From Lucinisca nassula (taxonomy: Eukaryota > Mollusca > Bivalvia > Lucinida > Lucinidae): DNA of 64,000 nucleotides. This document shows positions 1 to 11,256 of the stretch, one piece after another. The stretch covers positions 220,553,234 through 220,617,233 of the forward strand of contig OY757010.1 in the NCBI GenBank assembly GCA_963580285.1, read 5' to 3'. The notes beneath the pieces are model-generated. The model searched no databases and was not told where the DNA came from. It worked only from the letters and a program-made list of their open reading frames with translations. Position numbers and translations under genes: made by a program. Every line of letters starts with the position of its first letter. Position 1 is the stretch's first letter.

Positions 1-325
1 AGCGGCCCGACCATGCTTTTAAACCCTATTGGTTTCATTGGGCGGCAGGGCTTGAGATGTCATTTCATCTCAATGTCCCCGTCAACACTGTAAAGGTCAT
101 TTTGGAGACGTTGCTTCCAATTTTGTGGAACTTTTTCCCCACATTGAGGTGAAATGACCTCTCAATCCCTGTCACCCAATGAAACCAATAGGGTTTATAA
201 CCGACTCGCACCGCTTTGCCTGGGCAGGCTTAGATCCTCTAAGCGGTATACCAGTACTCGTGTGCGGCTGCGTGGAAGCATCCTGGAACCCATCTATTTC
301 TTCAAGCCCCGATGGGCGGGGGCGA
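1..325. repeat. Repeat A (SINE-like), two truncated copies in inverted orientation
   Basis: Positions 1-77 carry the middle of repeat A in + orientation. Positions 78-325 carry a second copy in - orientation that starts abruptly at CCCCGTCAACACTG, lacking its (AAAC)n tail. The join is exactly between the two truncated pieces. The family is defined from about 20 copies in this window. Its element orientation is taken from the A-rich tail CAAATCAAACAAACAAAC. Confidence 0.8.
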
Positions 326-697
326 GACTCGATGTGTTCATTGAACTATGGACATAGAGGATATTTGATATTTTCAGAGTAAGATCGATTTTTATTTAAC
401 TTAATGAACGCCAAATGAAGTAGATTCACGAGTGGCGAAGCCCCGAGTGAAAATACTTATTTTGTTCGTGCATGAAATATTGGTGTTCGTGCGTGAAATA
501 AAAATTGATCTTGCACTAAAAAATGGAACAACCAAGGCTTTAATTTGTGAACTTCTCAGATTATCTCTCTTTTAATTAAAAATATAGCAATTTTAAACTG
601 TTGTTATTTATATACCTGTCATTCAATATTTGCAATTTCTTTAAAAAAGCCTCTGTTGCCACCATTGTTGAAAGTAGTATAGAAAATTAATGTAGCA
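326..697. other. Unassigned AT-rich DNA
   Basis: No exon-like open frame, repeat family or RNA gene was recognised here. The segment begins next to the broken repeat-A pair and ends at a partial palindromic MITE. Confidence 0.4.
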
Positions 698-830
698 CAT
701 CACGAAAACACGCCTATATAATTCTGCCCCCCCTTGAACCCCACTTTTATATAATAAAACTGGGGTTTACAGGGGTAAACCTTATTTTTCTTATTTCTGC
801 TCTAAAATATAGATTGTGGGTATGGCCTAT
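698..830 (+). mobile_element. MITE H, left arm only
   Basis: Starts with the family terminus CATCACGAAAACACGCC and runs through the conserved arm (CTGGGGTTTACAGGGGTAAA, then TTATTTCTGCTC) into the first half of the central palindrome (TAGATTGTGGG). It then stops, so the second arm is missing. Full-length relatives are at 3739-4029, 36271-36550 and 52423-52705. Confidence 0.75.
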
Positions 831-956
831 ATTTGCCATTCTGATAATAAGAGCAACTAAACTCTCGTTAGAAAAACAGATTTAAAAGATAACAGTTTTT
901 CATTCTATGTGTATTCTACACATCATGATCTAGAAAACGAAAACCTTTGGGAATGT

Positions 957-3309
957 AAAAAAGTGGCCTTACAGACCACTTTTGAATAGTAGTGCCCTTA
1001 AAGGCCACTTTTGAATAGTAGTGCTCTTAAAGACCACTTTTGAATAGTAGTGCTCTTAAAGACCACTTCTGAATAGTAGTGCTCTAAAAGATCACTTTTG
1101 AATAGTAGTGCCCTTAAAGACCACTTTTGAATTGTAGTGCCATTAAAGACCACTTTTGAGTAGTAGTGCTCTTAAAGACCACCTTTGAATAGTAGTGATC
1201 TAAAAACCCACTTTTGAGTAGTAGTGCTCTTAAAGACCGCTTTCGAATACTTTCGAATAGTAGTGCCCTTAAAGACCACTTTTGAATAGTAGTGCTCTTA
1301 AAGACCACTTTTAAATAGTAGTGCTCTTAACGACCTCTTTTGAATAGTAGTGCTCTTAAAGACCACTTTTGAATTGTAGTGCTCTTAAGGACCACTTTTG
1401 AATAGTAGTGCTCTTAAAGACCACTTTTGAATAGTAGTGCTCTTAAAGACCACTTTTGAATAGTAGTGCCCTTAAAGACCACTTTTGAATAGTAGTGCTC
1501 ATAAAGACAACTTTTGAATAGTAGTGCTCTTAAAGACCATTTTTGAATAGTAGTGCCCTTAAAGGCCACTTTTGAATAGTAGTGCTCTTAAAGACCACTT
1601 TTGAATAGTAGTGCTCTTAAAGACCACTTTTGAATAGTAGCGCTCTTAAAGACCACTTTTGAATAGTAGTGCTCTTAAAGACCACTTTTGAATAGTAGTG
1701 CCCTTAAAGACAACTTTTGAATAGTAGTGCTCTTAAAGACCACTTTTGAATAGTAGTGCTCTTAAAGACCACTTTTGAATAATAGTGCTCTTAAAGACCA
1801 CTTTTGAATAGTAGTGCCCTTAAAGACCACTTTTGAATTGTAGTTTCATTAAAGACCACCTTTGAATAGTAGTGCTCTTAAACACCACTTTTGAATAGTA
1901 AGTTCATTAAAGACCACTTTTGAATAGTAGTGCCCTTAAAGACCACTTTTGAATTGTAGTTTCATTAAAGACCACTTTTGAATAGTAGTGATCTTAAAGA
2001 CCACCTTTGAATAGAAGTGATCTTAAAGACCACTTTTGAGTAGTAGTATTCTTAAAGACCGCTTCCGAATACTTTCGAATAGTAGTGCACTTAAAGACCA
2101 CTTTTGATTAGTAGTGCCCTTAAAGACCACTTTTGATTAGTAGTGCCCTTAAAGGCCACTTTTGAATAGTAGTGCTCTTAAAGACCATTTTTGAATAGGA
2201 GTGCTCTTAAAGACCATTTTTGAATAGTAGTGCTCTTAAAGATCACTTTTGAATTGTAGTGCTCTTAAAGACCACTTTTGAATAGTAGTGCACTTTAATA
2301 CCACTTTTGAATAGTAGTGCTCTTAAAGACCACTTTTGAATAGAAGTGCTCTTAAAGACCACTTTTGAATAGTAGTGCTCTTAAAGACCACTTTTGAATA
2401 GTAGTGCTCTTAAAGACCACTTTTGAATAGTAGTGCTCTTAAAGACCACTTCTGAATAGTATTGCCCTTAAAGACCACTTTTGAATAGTAGTGCTCTTAA
2501 AGCCCACCTTTGAATAGTAGTGCTCTTAAAGACCACTTTTGAATAGTAGTGCTCTTAAAGACCACTTTTGAATAGTAGTGCCCTTAAAGACCACTTTTGA
2601 ATTGTAGTTTCATTAAAGACCACTTTGGAATAGTAGTGCTCTTAAACACCACTTTTGAATAGTTGTTTCATTAAAGACCACTTTTGAATAGTAGTGCCCT
2701 TAAAGACCACTTTTGAATTGTAGTTTCATTAAAGACCACTTTTGAATAGTAGTGATCTTAAAGACCACCTTTGAATAGAAGTGATCTTAAAGACCACTTT
2801 TGAGTAGTAGTGTTCTTAAAGACCGCTTCCGAATACTTTCGAATAGTAGTGCACTTAAAGACCACTTTTGATTAGTAGTGCCCTTAAAGACCACTTTTGA
2901 TTAGTAGTGCCCTTAAAGACCACTTTCGAATAGTAGTGCCCTTAAAGGCCACTTTTGAATAGTAGTGCTCTTAAAGACCATTTTTAAAAAGTAGTGTTAA
3001 AGACCATTTTTGAATAGTAGTGATCTTAAAGACCACTTTTGAATTGTAGTGCTCTTAAAGACCACTTTTGAATAGTAGTGCCCTTAAAGACCACTTTTGA
3101 ATAGTAGTGCTCTTAAAGACCACTTTTGAATAGTAGTGCACTTTAAGACCACTTTTGAATAGTAGTGCTCTTAAAGACCACTTTTGAATAGAAGTGCTCT
3201 TAAAGACCACTTTTGAATAGTAGTGCTCTTAAAGACCACTTTTGAATAGTAGTGCTCTTAAAGACCACTTTTGAATAGTAGTGCTCTTAAAGACCACTTT
3301 TGAATAGTA
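957..3309. repeat. 29-bp minisatellite, about 80 units, with higher-order structure
   Basis: The unit is close to CCACTTTTGAATAGTAG followed by TGCTCTTAAAGA, 29 bp in all. Variant units (GAATTGTAGTTTCATT and the longer GACCGCTTCCGAATACTTTC) recur 764 bp apart: 1835/2599, 1951/2715 and 2057/2821. This shows a block of about 26 units was duplicated as a whole. An older relative of the longer unit is at 1235. The array sits where the first intron of the acetyltransferase paralogue (exon at 3434-3598, - strand) would lie. Open frames inside it follow from the absence of stops in the repeat and are not genes. Confidence 0.95.
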
Positions 3310-3433
3310 CCAAGTGTTGTGTTGATATAGGAATGTCACTGCAGACAGGCTGCAGTGTCTTTGTTATTCTGCAATGGCAAAAACAGGTATCTTACGACGT
3401 TGTTAAAAAATATTGAGATTAACTATATTTTAC

Positions 3434-3598
3434 AATTTTGTCCCCGTAAAGCGCAACAAGTGGTAGGGCGTTGGGTGACTTCAGAAAGTAGTCGTAGTAC
3501 GCTGGCAGGTAGTCTCGTCCGTCATACACATTTTCGCAAACGCTGAGAACGGCTTCTTTGTCTTTCTCCGTTGCTCTTCTTAACGTTATTTTATCCAT
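3434..3598 (-). CDS. First coding exon of a second NAT16/HISAT-like acetyltransferase gene (partial, runs off the left edge)
   Basis: Reading 3598 down to 3434 gives a 55-codon open frame that starts with ATG and contains VYDGRDYLPAYYDYF. This matches VYDGHDYLPAYYDHF in the first exon of the complete gene at 42121, and about half of all residues agree. It is preceded by a good acceptor (pyrimidine tract then CTCTTCGCAG at 3601-3610), placed two bases before the ATG. It is followed in phase 0 by a donor (GTAAAA from 3433). The complete paralogue has the same arrangement: acceptor in the 5' UTR, then phase-0 donor after codon 56. The family is GNAT-fold acetyltransferases related to histidine N-acetyltransferase; this exon covers the N-terminal strand-helix region. 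Exons 2 and 3 are not visible between 1 and 3433, so either they lie beyond the window or this is a gene relic. Confidence 0.8.
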
Positions 3599-3738
3599 AT
3601 CTGCGAAGAGAAAAAAAGGCTAATAAGCCCCAACTTATAAGGAAGAAAGGTTTAACTGCGACACGTGAATATGTCTCTTCTGAAAATAAGTCTGTCAAGC
3701 CATAACATAATTCCATGCGCTTTCATTCACAATAAAGG

Positions 3739-4029
3739 CATCACGAAAACACGTCTATATAATTTGACTCCTTTGAACCCCTCTTTTATATAGTAAAACT
3801 GGGGTTTACAGGGGTAAACCTTATTTTTTCTTATTTCTGCTCTAAAACATAGATTGTGGTAACTCGTTAGAACCGCCTCGATGCGGTTCTCACGAGTGCC
3901 CGACATCTATGTTCTGAGCAGAAATAAGAAAAATAAGAAAAATATCGCAATTTCTCATCTTTATTTTTTTTATTTTTTTTTCGGGGGTAACATTTACTCT
4001 GTATTTGTATAGGCCTGTTTTCGTAATGC
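3739..4029 (+). mobile_element. MITE H, full length, with central palindrome
   Basis: Outer ends are inverted (CATCACGAAAACACG on the left, CTGTTTTCGTAATG on the right). The two arms differ in sequence, but the middle (about 3825-3945) folds back: TTATTTCTGCTCTAAAACAT, then AACTCGTTAGAACCGCCTCG, then the reverse. No coding capacity, so it is non-autonomous. Its transposase source is not in the window. Confidence 0.8.
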
Positions 4030-5126
4030 ATCACGGTCTGAATTGGCAGGTTTGAGACAACGGCCATCAATGCAGCACATAGCGAAATCTCTGACTGACT
4101 GCGTGTAGGCACAGGCTAAATGGAGTCGTTGTTGTGTGCTGGTAAATATATTTTCGCGTCTCAGTTCGAAACTGAGGAGTTAGTCAGTCTGAGCCAAATT
4201 ATGAGTTAATCTTTAAAACGCCGAAAACTCTACATCTGAAAATGTCGTCTGCTTATGTCGGCTGCTTAAGGTTCCTCAATACAGAAATTTAGCTATATTT
4301 GAGGTACTGAAAAAATCATATTTGCAAATAATTACCCAAAAAGATTTTTCATCTGATGGTAGTCCATGTAAATGTAAGAATATGAAAGCCAAGTATTTTT
4401 ATTCGAAAGTCACCATTTTAGTAATTTATTGCATTTTTCCTTGGTTTTGCAAACAAATGACATCTCAATCCACAGATCCACAATGTGTAAAATACTATCA
4501 TAGATATGTGGCTCAATGTTGCCTTTAGGTACTGCAACAGAGGAATTGCAAGTAAAAAACCTAAATAGTACTGAAAATTAATGATTCCCAAAAATTAAAA
4601 AAAAAATGTAATTATCTCACCTGGTACTATTTTAAATTTAGTGTATGGTAGCCAAAAATGACCAGTTCTATCAATTTGGCAACAAGCTCATTGATTGGAT
4701 TGAGGTGTTTAAATCTCTTGCATTTAGCTTGTAATATGATTGCCCTTCTTTGGTGCTTTCAGTTATTCATTTTATATATTTCAGTCATGCAATTTATAAC
4801 AATTCATGCAATCACTGCACCAAAGTTTCACTGTGTTACTGATTGTGTTTACAGGATGGGTGATTTGATACTTGATAAATCAAAAACCAAAAATTGAAAT
4901 TAAGAGAAGCCAACAGTTTATCCCCATATTTGAACTGAAGGACTGAAAGCAAGCAGCCTGTTCAGCACCAGAAACTTTGTGCAACTGCCAATAACTGCAA
5001 TGGTATAGAAATGATTTTTACCCATTGATTTGTTACATAGGTTCACATGAGCCACCATAAACAAATCAGTGATTTTTTGACAGGTGAACGTCTGGACAAC
5101 ACAAAGGTTATATTTATCTAATCTAT
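4030..5126. other. Unassigned intergenic DNA
   Basis: AT-rich sequence without recognisable exons or listed repeat families. Short open frames here have no protein-like features. If the paralogue at 3434-3598 is alive, its 5' untranslated exon and promoter should be in or beyond this stretch, but no promoter can be pointed to. Confidence 0.4.
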
Positions 5127-5408
5127 TTTGTTTGATTTGAGGTTAAACGTCCCCGTCAACACTGTAAAGGTAATTTTGGAGACGTTGCTTCCAATTTTGT
5201 GGGACATTTGCCCGACATTGAGATGAAATGACATCTCAAGCCCTGCCGCCCAATGAAACCAATAGGGTTTACTAGCATGGACCGCGGTTCCTGGACAGGC
5301 TTAGATCCTCTAAGCGGTTTACCAGTACTAGTGTGTGGGCCGGATTCAGCTCTGCGTGGAAGCATCATGCAGCCCATATATTTCTTCAAGCCCCTATGGG
5401 CGGGGGCC
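5127..5408 (-). mobile_element. Repeat A (SINE-like), near full length
   Basis: Covers the family from the tail (TTTGTTTGATTTGAGG on the + strand) to the 5' end (CCCCTATGGGCGGGGGCC). Contains the central block CTAAGCGGTTTACCAGTACT shared with SINE B. Confidence 0.9.
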
Positions 5409-6405
5409 AATCTAATCTATTAATTGATCTGTTGTGTCACCTACTTACCAATGTGTAGGCTGGTTAAAACTCACAGATCCCAATGCATGTAATATGTTTT
5501 GATGAAAAAAAAACTTCAAAAATCTCTTTTTTTTCTCAATGTGTTTACTTGTAGCTGGACCGAACAACACAATCCGGACAATGTTACACATAAAAAAATA
5601 GTTCGGAAAATGAATGCATACTTTTCATAAATTAACAAACAAATTATGTTAGAAAGTACCTGAAATCAGTTGCAAGACAGTTTCAAATATGAATATTACG
5701 TTTTAAATTAAAAACAATGGTGTACCATTGATATTTTTGGGAAATTAGTTTCAAGGCGTATGAATACAATTTTAGTTGGCAAGATGGATATCTCCTCAAT
5801 TTGACAGCTACAATAATTTATCAGTGATGACAGGCTTCGAAGATAGGCGATTTCATAATGCTGTATGCAGGGAGAAGGCTACATAGCTGAATTTTCAAGG
5901 TATATTCATTGATGATGGGCAAAATAAAATGTGGAATGCATAAATGATGAAATCTGAGCATTCAGATTTACCGCAAAAAAAGAAGATGGCGGCACCAATG
6001 AAGAAAAACATGACAAAGTTTTTTTTCTGGTTTTCAATTGAGGTAGGCTTTTTAATAGAAAGCTTGGTCCGAGTCGCTAGCATTTGATGTGAACTATTGA
6101 CCTGCAGCCGTTTAAGTAACTTGTAAAAAGGCTAGAAAGCAGTTTCATTTTTTTTCCTGGTAAAAGTGAAAAATACGGAATTGTATTTATTTTCAAAGGC
6201 ACAGAGATGTTGCTAATGCAAGAAAGTACTTGCTGTAATAACCGTTGGTACCTCCAGACCTTTTTCTTCTAGGACAGGCACTTAAAATGGAAATCAGGAT
6301 CATATTTTGGGAAAAAATAACATGCAAATCTCACGCCTATATTTTTCTTGTGCAAATGTATTGAGGAAACTTAATCTTCTTTTAAACTTTTAAAGATATT
6401 TTTGC
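5409..6405. other. Unassigned intergenic DNA
   Basis: No recognisable gene, splice-bounded exon or listed repeat was found. AT-rich, with short poly-A and poly-T runs. Confidence 0.4.
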
Positions 6406-6410
6406 ATGCA

Positions 6411-6475
6411 GGCAAACAGTGTGAACCCAGGTCAGACTGCTCTTAGCAGTCTGATCTGGGTTCACATTGTTTGCG
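6411..6475. repeat. Hairpin of MITE family J
   Basis: Imperfect inverted repeat: GCAAACAGTGTGAACCCAG pairs with CTGGGTTCACATTGTTTGC across GTCAGACTGC/GCAGTCTGAT. The same hairpin forms the core of the TTAA-flanked MITEs at 24330, 33466 and 40173, but here their flanking arms are missing. Confidence 0.7.
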
Positions 6476-6758
6476 AAATTGAATATAAAAGTAACCGACA
6501 GTCGACAAAGCAGGCGACAATTATCGTGATTGGCATTTTATAGGTTAAAGGTATTAATTTATATCATAGTTTTAATGATAACACAACTTGACACACTTGA
6601 CTTCTGAAAATCGGAATGTACTCCTGCTAAACAATGCCATTTCGTACAAAAAGGGTAAACTTAAATCAGCTTACACACGAGACAAACGCCCTTACCAGGG
6701 GTTGCTAACTCGAAGCCATCGTAAATATATCAACTTAAGATGTACTTAAGATATACCA

Positions 6759-7055
6759 GCCCCCGCCCATAGGGGCTTGAAGAAATACATGGGCTGCATG
6801 ATGCTTCCACGCAGAGCTGAATTCGACCCGCACACTAGTACTGGTAAACCGCTTAGAGGATCTAATCCTGTCCAGGAACCGCGGTGCGAGGCGGACCGTC
6901 CATGCTAATAAACCCTATTGGTTTCATTGGGCGACAGGGCTTGAGATGTCATTTCATCTCAATGTCGGGTAAAAGCCCCACAAAATTGGAAGCAACGTCT
7001 CCAAAATGACCTTTACAGTGTTGACGGGGACGTTAAACCTCAAATCAAACAAACA
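6759..7055 (+). mobile_element. Repeat A (SINE-like), full length, nested in the fold-back element
   Basis: Starts GCCCCCGCCCATAGGGGC and ends CAAATCAAACAAACA. It interrupts the left arm of the fold-back element while the right arm at 8907-9137 is continuous, so it inserted later than that element. Confidence 0.9.
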
Positions 7056-7828
7056 GAACTAAAGACATACTTAAGGTGACCACCGTAAAATTTATGGTCT
7101 CGTTATGACGGTAACTGAAAACCTGTCGTGTCGTTTCCATAAAGTTACGACCATCTTACCACTCACGATTTTCCTTTATATTTTTCATCTCGTGCAAAGC
7201 GCTTCGCCAGGGCATAGCAAAATAAAAATAATGCTTAACACCTTACTATAAATGATAATACAGGGGTTTGTATAAAGAAATATATCTTGTATTGAGAATA
7301 TTGATTGTTTGCATGGTTTGTCGTTGTTTTGAGATTTAAGGTCCAAGTCAACACTATATCAGTCATGTTCAGCTACTGACAGCTTTTCTGCAGAGTTGTC
7401 ATGCAGCACCCAGTGGGCGCGGATCTTTGCTTTGGTGAATCATGTATACAGCCGAATCTTTAAATGCATAGGCTTATCTGCGGTTCCTGTACAACAGTCC
7501 TCAGGACAGGGCGTTCAATATAGAAATTTCTTCAAGGTTACACGTTTGCTTTCCCACCTAACCAAGAATTTTCGCCCATAACAATACTTATCTGTATTAT
7601 ACGCCCCCACCCCTCCCCCATGTGTGAGACACAATATGGGATTAAAACATGGCGTCTTGAGGAAGGTTTTGAATAACATAATTCCCACGCGAGGAAGCGG
7701 GAATCCCCTGGTCAATTGTGAAACTTTTTTGATCGCTATCATTACATGAAAACTTACTTGTGCAGGAAAAAGGTGTGAAGTAGGAAGCGAGAAATAGGAA
7801 GTAGAAAGAGGAATGGCCAAATTTGACC

Positions 7829-7886
7829 GACGATCGATCGATCGATCGATCGATCGATCGATAGATAGATAGATCGATCGATCGAT

Positions 7887-7942
<56 letters not shown>
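7829..7942. repeat. (GATC)n/(GATA)n compound microsatellite
   Basis: A GATC run switches to GATA, back to GATC, then to a long GATA run. It lies in the left arm of the inner palindrome of the fold-back element and has no counterpart in the right arm, so it expanded after the palindrome formed. The long frames through it are artefacts. Confidence 0.95.
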
Positions 7943-7943
<1 letters not shown>

Positions 7944-8392
7944 GAAGTGAGCAGTCATGACCGCTATTTCTCAAAAACAAGACGATTGTGGTCAGTAGTA
8001 CACTTATTGTACAGGCTATACTATCTTTTACCTTATTTCTTGTTTTCTTCTTCTTTTCTTCCTTTGTTGACACGACTATTACACACACAAATAAATAGCT
8101 TGTACATAATAATAATGTACTACATATATACGTTTATCGGAGAGGTATAGACCTTTGTTTACATGTATTTTTATGCAGGTAACTCTGCTAAATATAGCAT
8201 ATATCTGCCTTAATACAATACCATTATACCGATAAACATGTATATATGTAGTACGTAATTATTATGTACAAGCCGTTTATTTGTGTGTGTAATAGTCGTG
8301 TCAACAAAGGAAGAAAAGAAGAAGAAAAAAAGAAATAAGGTAGAAGATAGTATAGCCTGTAGATAAAGTGTACTACTGACCACAATCGTCTT

Positions 8393-8906
8393 GTTTTTTT
8401 AGAAATAGCGGTCATGACTGCTTACTTCCTATTTCCTTTTTCTACTTCCTATTTCTCGCTTCCTACTTTACACCTTTTTCGTGCACAAGTAAGTTTTCGT
8501 GTAATGATAGCGATCAAAACAGTTTCTCAAGGGACCATGGGATTGCTCGCGTGGGAATTCTGTTATTCAAAACCTTCCTCGAGACACCATGTTTTAATCC
8601 TATATTGTGTCTCACACGTGGAGGAAGGGGGTGGGTGGTCTTGTTTTTGAGAAATAGCGGTCATGACTGCTCACTTCCTATTTCCTATTTCTACTTCCTA
8701 TTTCTCGCATCCTACTTCACACCTTTTTGTGCACAAGTAAGTTTTCGTGTAATGATAGCGACAAAAATGTTTCTCAAGGGACCAAGTGATTCCTCGCGTG
8801 GGAATTTTGTTATTCAATACCTTCCTCGAGACACCATGATTTAATCCCATATTGTGTCTCCCACGTGGGGGAAGACGGAGGGGGTCTTGTTTGTGAGAAA
8901 TAGCGG
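8393..8906 (+). repeat. Two direct ~255-bp repeats inside the fold-back element
   Basis: 8393-8641 and 8642-8906 both run from TTGTTTTTgAGAAATAGCGG through CACTTCCTATTTC, AGTAAGTTTTCGTGTAATGA and CTCGAGACACCATG to a G-rich end. The first copy also pairs in reverse with 7620-7815. Confidence 0.8.
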
Positions 8907-10888
8907 TCATAGTAAGATGTTAAGCGTTATTTTATTTTGCTATGCCATGGCTTACAGCTTTGCACGAGATTAAAAATTACACAGGTAAATCGTAAGATGA
9001 TCGTAACTTTATGGAAACGATACGACAGGTTTTCAGTTACCGGCATAACGAGACCATAAATTTTACGGTGGTCACCTTAAGTATGCCTTAAGTACATCTG
9101 AAGTTGATATATTTACGATGGCTTCGAGTCACCAACCTTAGATTCATAAAACTGTCAGAGTAGCAGAACTAACATTTGAAAACAAGAGGCCCATGGGCCA
9201 CTATGCTCACCAGAGCTCAGGGGACACTGCCGACTGGCAGCAAAGTATTTTAATTAACCATGGAAGCCCTGCACCCAAGGATGCTACAGATAAAATTTCG
9301 ACCAAATCAGCCTAGTGGCTTCAGAGGTCTGATGTCGCTTGAATGTGTTGTTGCAGGACAACAGATGACAACTGACAATTTCCAATCTGTGGCAACCAAT
9401 AGGCCTTAAAGAACATTATTAAAGGAACATTTCTGTGTAAGTTTGACATAATATCTCGAAAGGCATAAATGTCATCTTTCAATTTTCCCCATTATAAGTC
9501 AATGGAAACTCTTACCTTGCCATGGCAAACAAACCAAAGAGCCAAATTTCATAAACCGGAGCTCAGATGGGCATTGCCCAATGGCAAACATGTATTTTAA
9601 CATGGTATGATTTTAATCTACCAATTATAAAGTCTCCCAATTCCCAAATGAGCACTCATGTGGACTGTATCTGAAATATTAGGTGTTTTATATAGTAGAG
9701 AGGGTGGGGCATGAACCCAATGGAGCCCAGGTTGGTGCCACTAAATGTGTCCTATAAAAAAGAACAGAGACATATATGGTTTAGCGGTGGGATATGTATG
9801 GCTCCTGAGATGTAAGGCCTTTTAAGCAGTGGAGGGATTCGGGCATGGTGGATTCAAGAAAAGCCCAAGATTGTTGCAACCTAATGCTGAACAGTTTCTG
9901 AGATATGAGGCCCTTTTATGAAGTGGATGGGAGAGAAATGGCCCCTGCAGACCCCACAAGATGGGTTGACTGAATGTGTCTAATAACAATGAACAAGAAT
10001 ATATGTGATTATGTGGTGGGGATTTGAATAGTTTCTGAGATATATGGCCTATTATGAAGTGGGGTCTTATCCTAAGGAACAAGAATATATATGGTTAAGG
10101 GGTGGGGATCTGACTGGTTTCTGAGATATATGGCTTTTAATGAAGGGGGGGGGGCATGCTGGTGCCACTGATTGCAGCTCATCATAAGGAACAAGAATAT
10201 ATATGGCTTAGGGGTAGGGCTCTGAACAGTTTAAGAGATATATGGTCTTTTGTGATGTTGAAGAATGGAGCATGGCCCGGGCGAGCCCTGGGGGAACCCT
10301 ATGTTGGTGTCACTGAATGCGTCTTATCACAAGGAACAAGAATATGTATGGTTTAGGGGCGGGGATCGGTAAGGTTTCTGGAATATTTGGCCTTTTATGA
10401 AGTGGAGGGGCGGGGCATGACCCCGGCACATCCCGGGGGACCCTCAGCTTGGTGTCGCTGAGTGCATCTTATAATAAGGAACAGGAATATATATGGTTGA
10501 GGGATGGAGATCTAAATGGTTTCTGACATAAATGGCATTTTATGAAGTGGAGGGGTGGGGCATGTCCCCGGCACATCTGGGGGACCCCCAGGTTGGTGTC
10601 ACTTAATGCTTCTTATCATAAGGAACAAGAATATATATGGTTTAGGGGCGGGGATTTGTAAGGTTTTGGAATATTTGGCCTTTTATGAAGTTTGGTTTGT
10701 TTGTTTGATTTGAGGTTTAACGTCCCCGTCAACACGTAAAGGTCATTTCGGGGATGTTGCTTCCAACTTTGTGGGACTTTTACCCGGCATTGAGATGAAA
10801 TGATATCTCAAGCCCTGCTGCCCAATGAAACCAATAGGGTTTATTAGCATGGACGGTCCGCCTCGCACCGCGGTTCCTGGACAGGAAC

Positions 10889-11020
10889 TCATTTTTGATT
10901 TTTATTTGCCTTCACTGCAGCTGGTGTTGTGCCGTGTGGCGGCCGTAAAACGTCTCCCCGTACATCAACCATAGTGTAGTTTATATTTTCTTTTGGTCCT
11001 TTGAGATCAGCGTGAATATT
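10889..11020 (-). pseudogene. Exon-like cassette with stop codon, possible captured terminal exon
   Basis: On the - strand a clear acceptor (TTTGTTTCTGATTTCTCAG) ends at 11021. It is followed by 43 open codons and TGA. The peptide begins NIHADLKGPKENINYTMVDV and ends with KANKNQK. INYTMV fits the ITIM-type consensus (I/V/L/S)xYxx(I/V/L), as found in cytoplasmic tails of receptors. The reading frame assumes a phase-0 acceptor. No upstream exon or parent gene is in the window, so this is a captured fragment or relic. The product is not identified. Confidence 0.4.
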
Positions 11021-11178
11021 CTGAGAAATCAGAAACAAATTATTGGTTTAGACTCATATTCTAGACCGGTTTTTAATTATTTGGACCCCATTTTGATTTA
11101 TATCAGTCTTTGAATCGACTGCCTGTTTGAAATTCGCAAATTTGCAGTATGTTTCCTCTGGCTTTCGTTGCCGGATCA

Positions 11179-11256
11179 TTACAGGGTCACTGGTGAGGCT
11201 TTATTAGCCGAAACTACGTAGTATGACCCATCTTTCTTATGAATGTTTTCATTGCT
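11179..11256 (-). pseudogene. Second exon-like cassette upstream of the first
   Basis: Preceded on the - strand by an acceptor-like TGAGTTCCTTTCAG, then 25 open codons (containing SNENIHKKDGSYYVVSANKA) and TAA. It resembles the cassette at 10889-11020 in having NIH near its start, a tyrosine-V region, and ANK near the end. The two may be diverged duplicates of one terminal exon. Short length makes chance a real alternative. Confidence 0.3.

Larger units (their letters stand above)
6700..9137. mobile_element. 2.4-kb fold-back DNA element with long terminal inverted repeats
   Basis: The left end (GTTGCTAACTCGAAGCCATC) and the right end (its complement ending near 9137) pair over roughly 230 bp once the SINE at 6759-7055 is removed from the left arm. 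Shared landmarks are GTAAATATATCAACTT, GGTGACCACCGTAAAAT and CATAACGAGACC on the right. Inside, a second palindrome (7951-8140 with 8229-8421, and 7620-7815 with 8430-8615) folds around a spacer at 8141-8228. No transposase frame is present. It is a non-autonomous fold-back or large MITE of unassigned superfamily. Confidence 0.75.

Noticed and set aside
1114..1308. Open frame of 64 codons on the - strand with repeated SLRALL/SGF words
   Set aside because: It is a translation of the 29-bp minisatellite; the repeat lacks stops in one frame.
957..3309. CRISPR-like array (29-bp repeats)
   Set aside because: Units are directly abutting with no unique spacers, and the genome is eukaryotic.
7515..8088. 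Overlapping - strand frames of about 147 codons with SIYLSIYLS repeats
   Set aside because: They run through the GATA/GATC microsatellite and fold-back DNA; no gene features.
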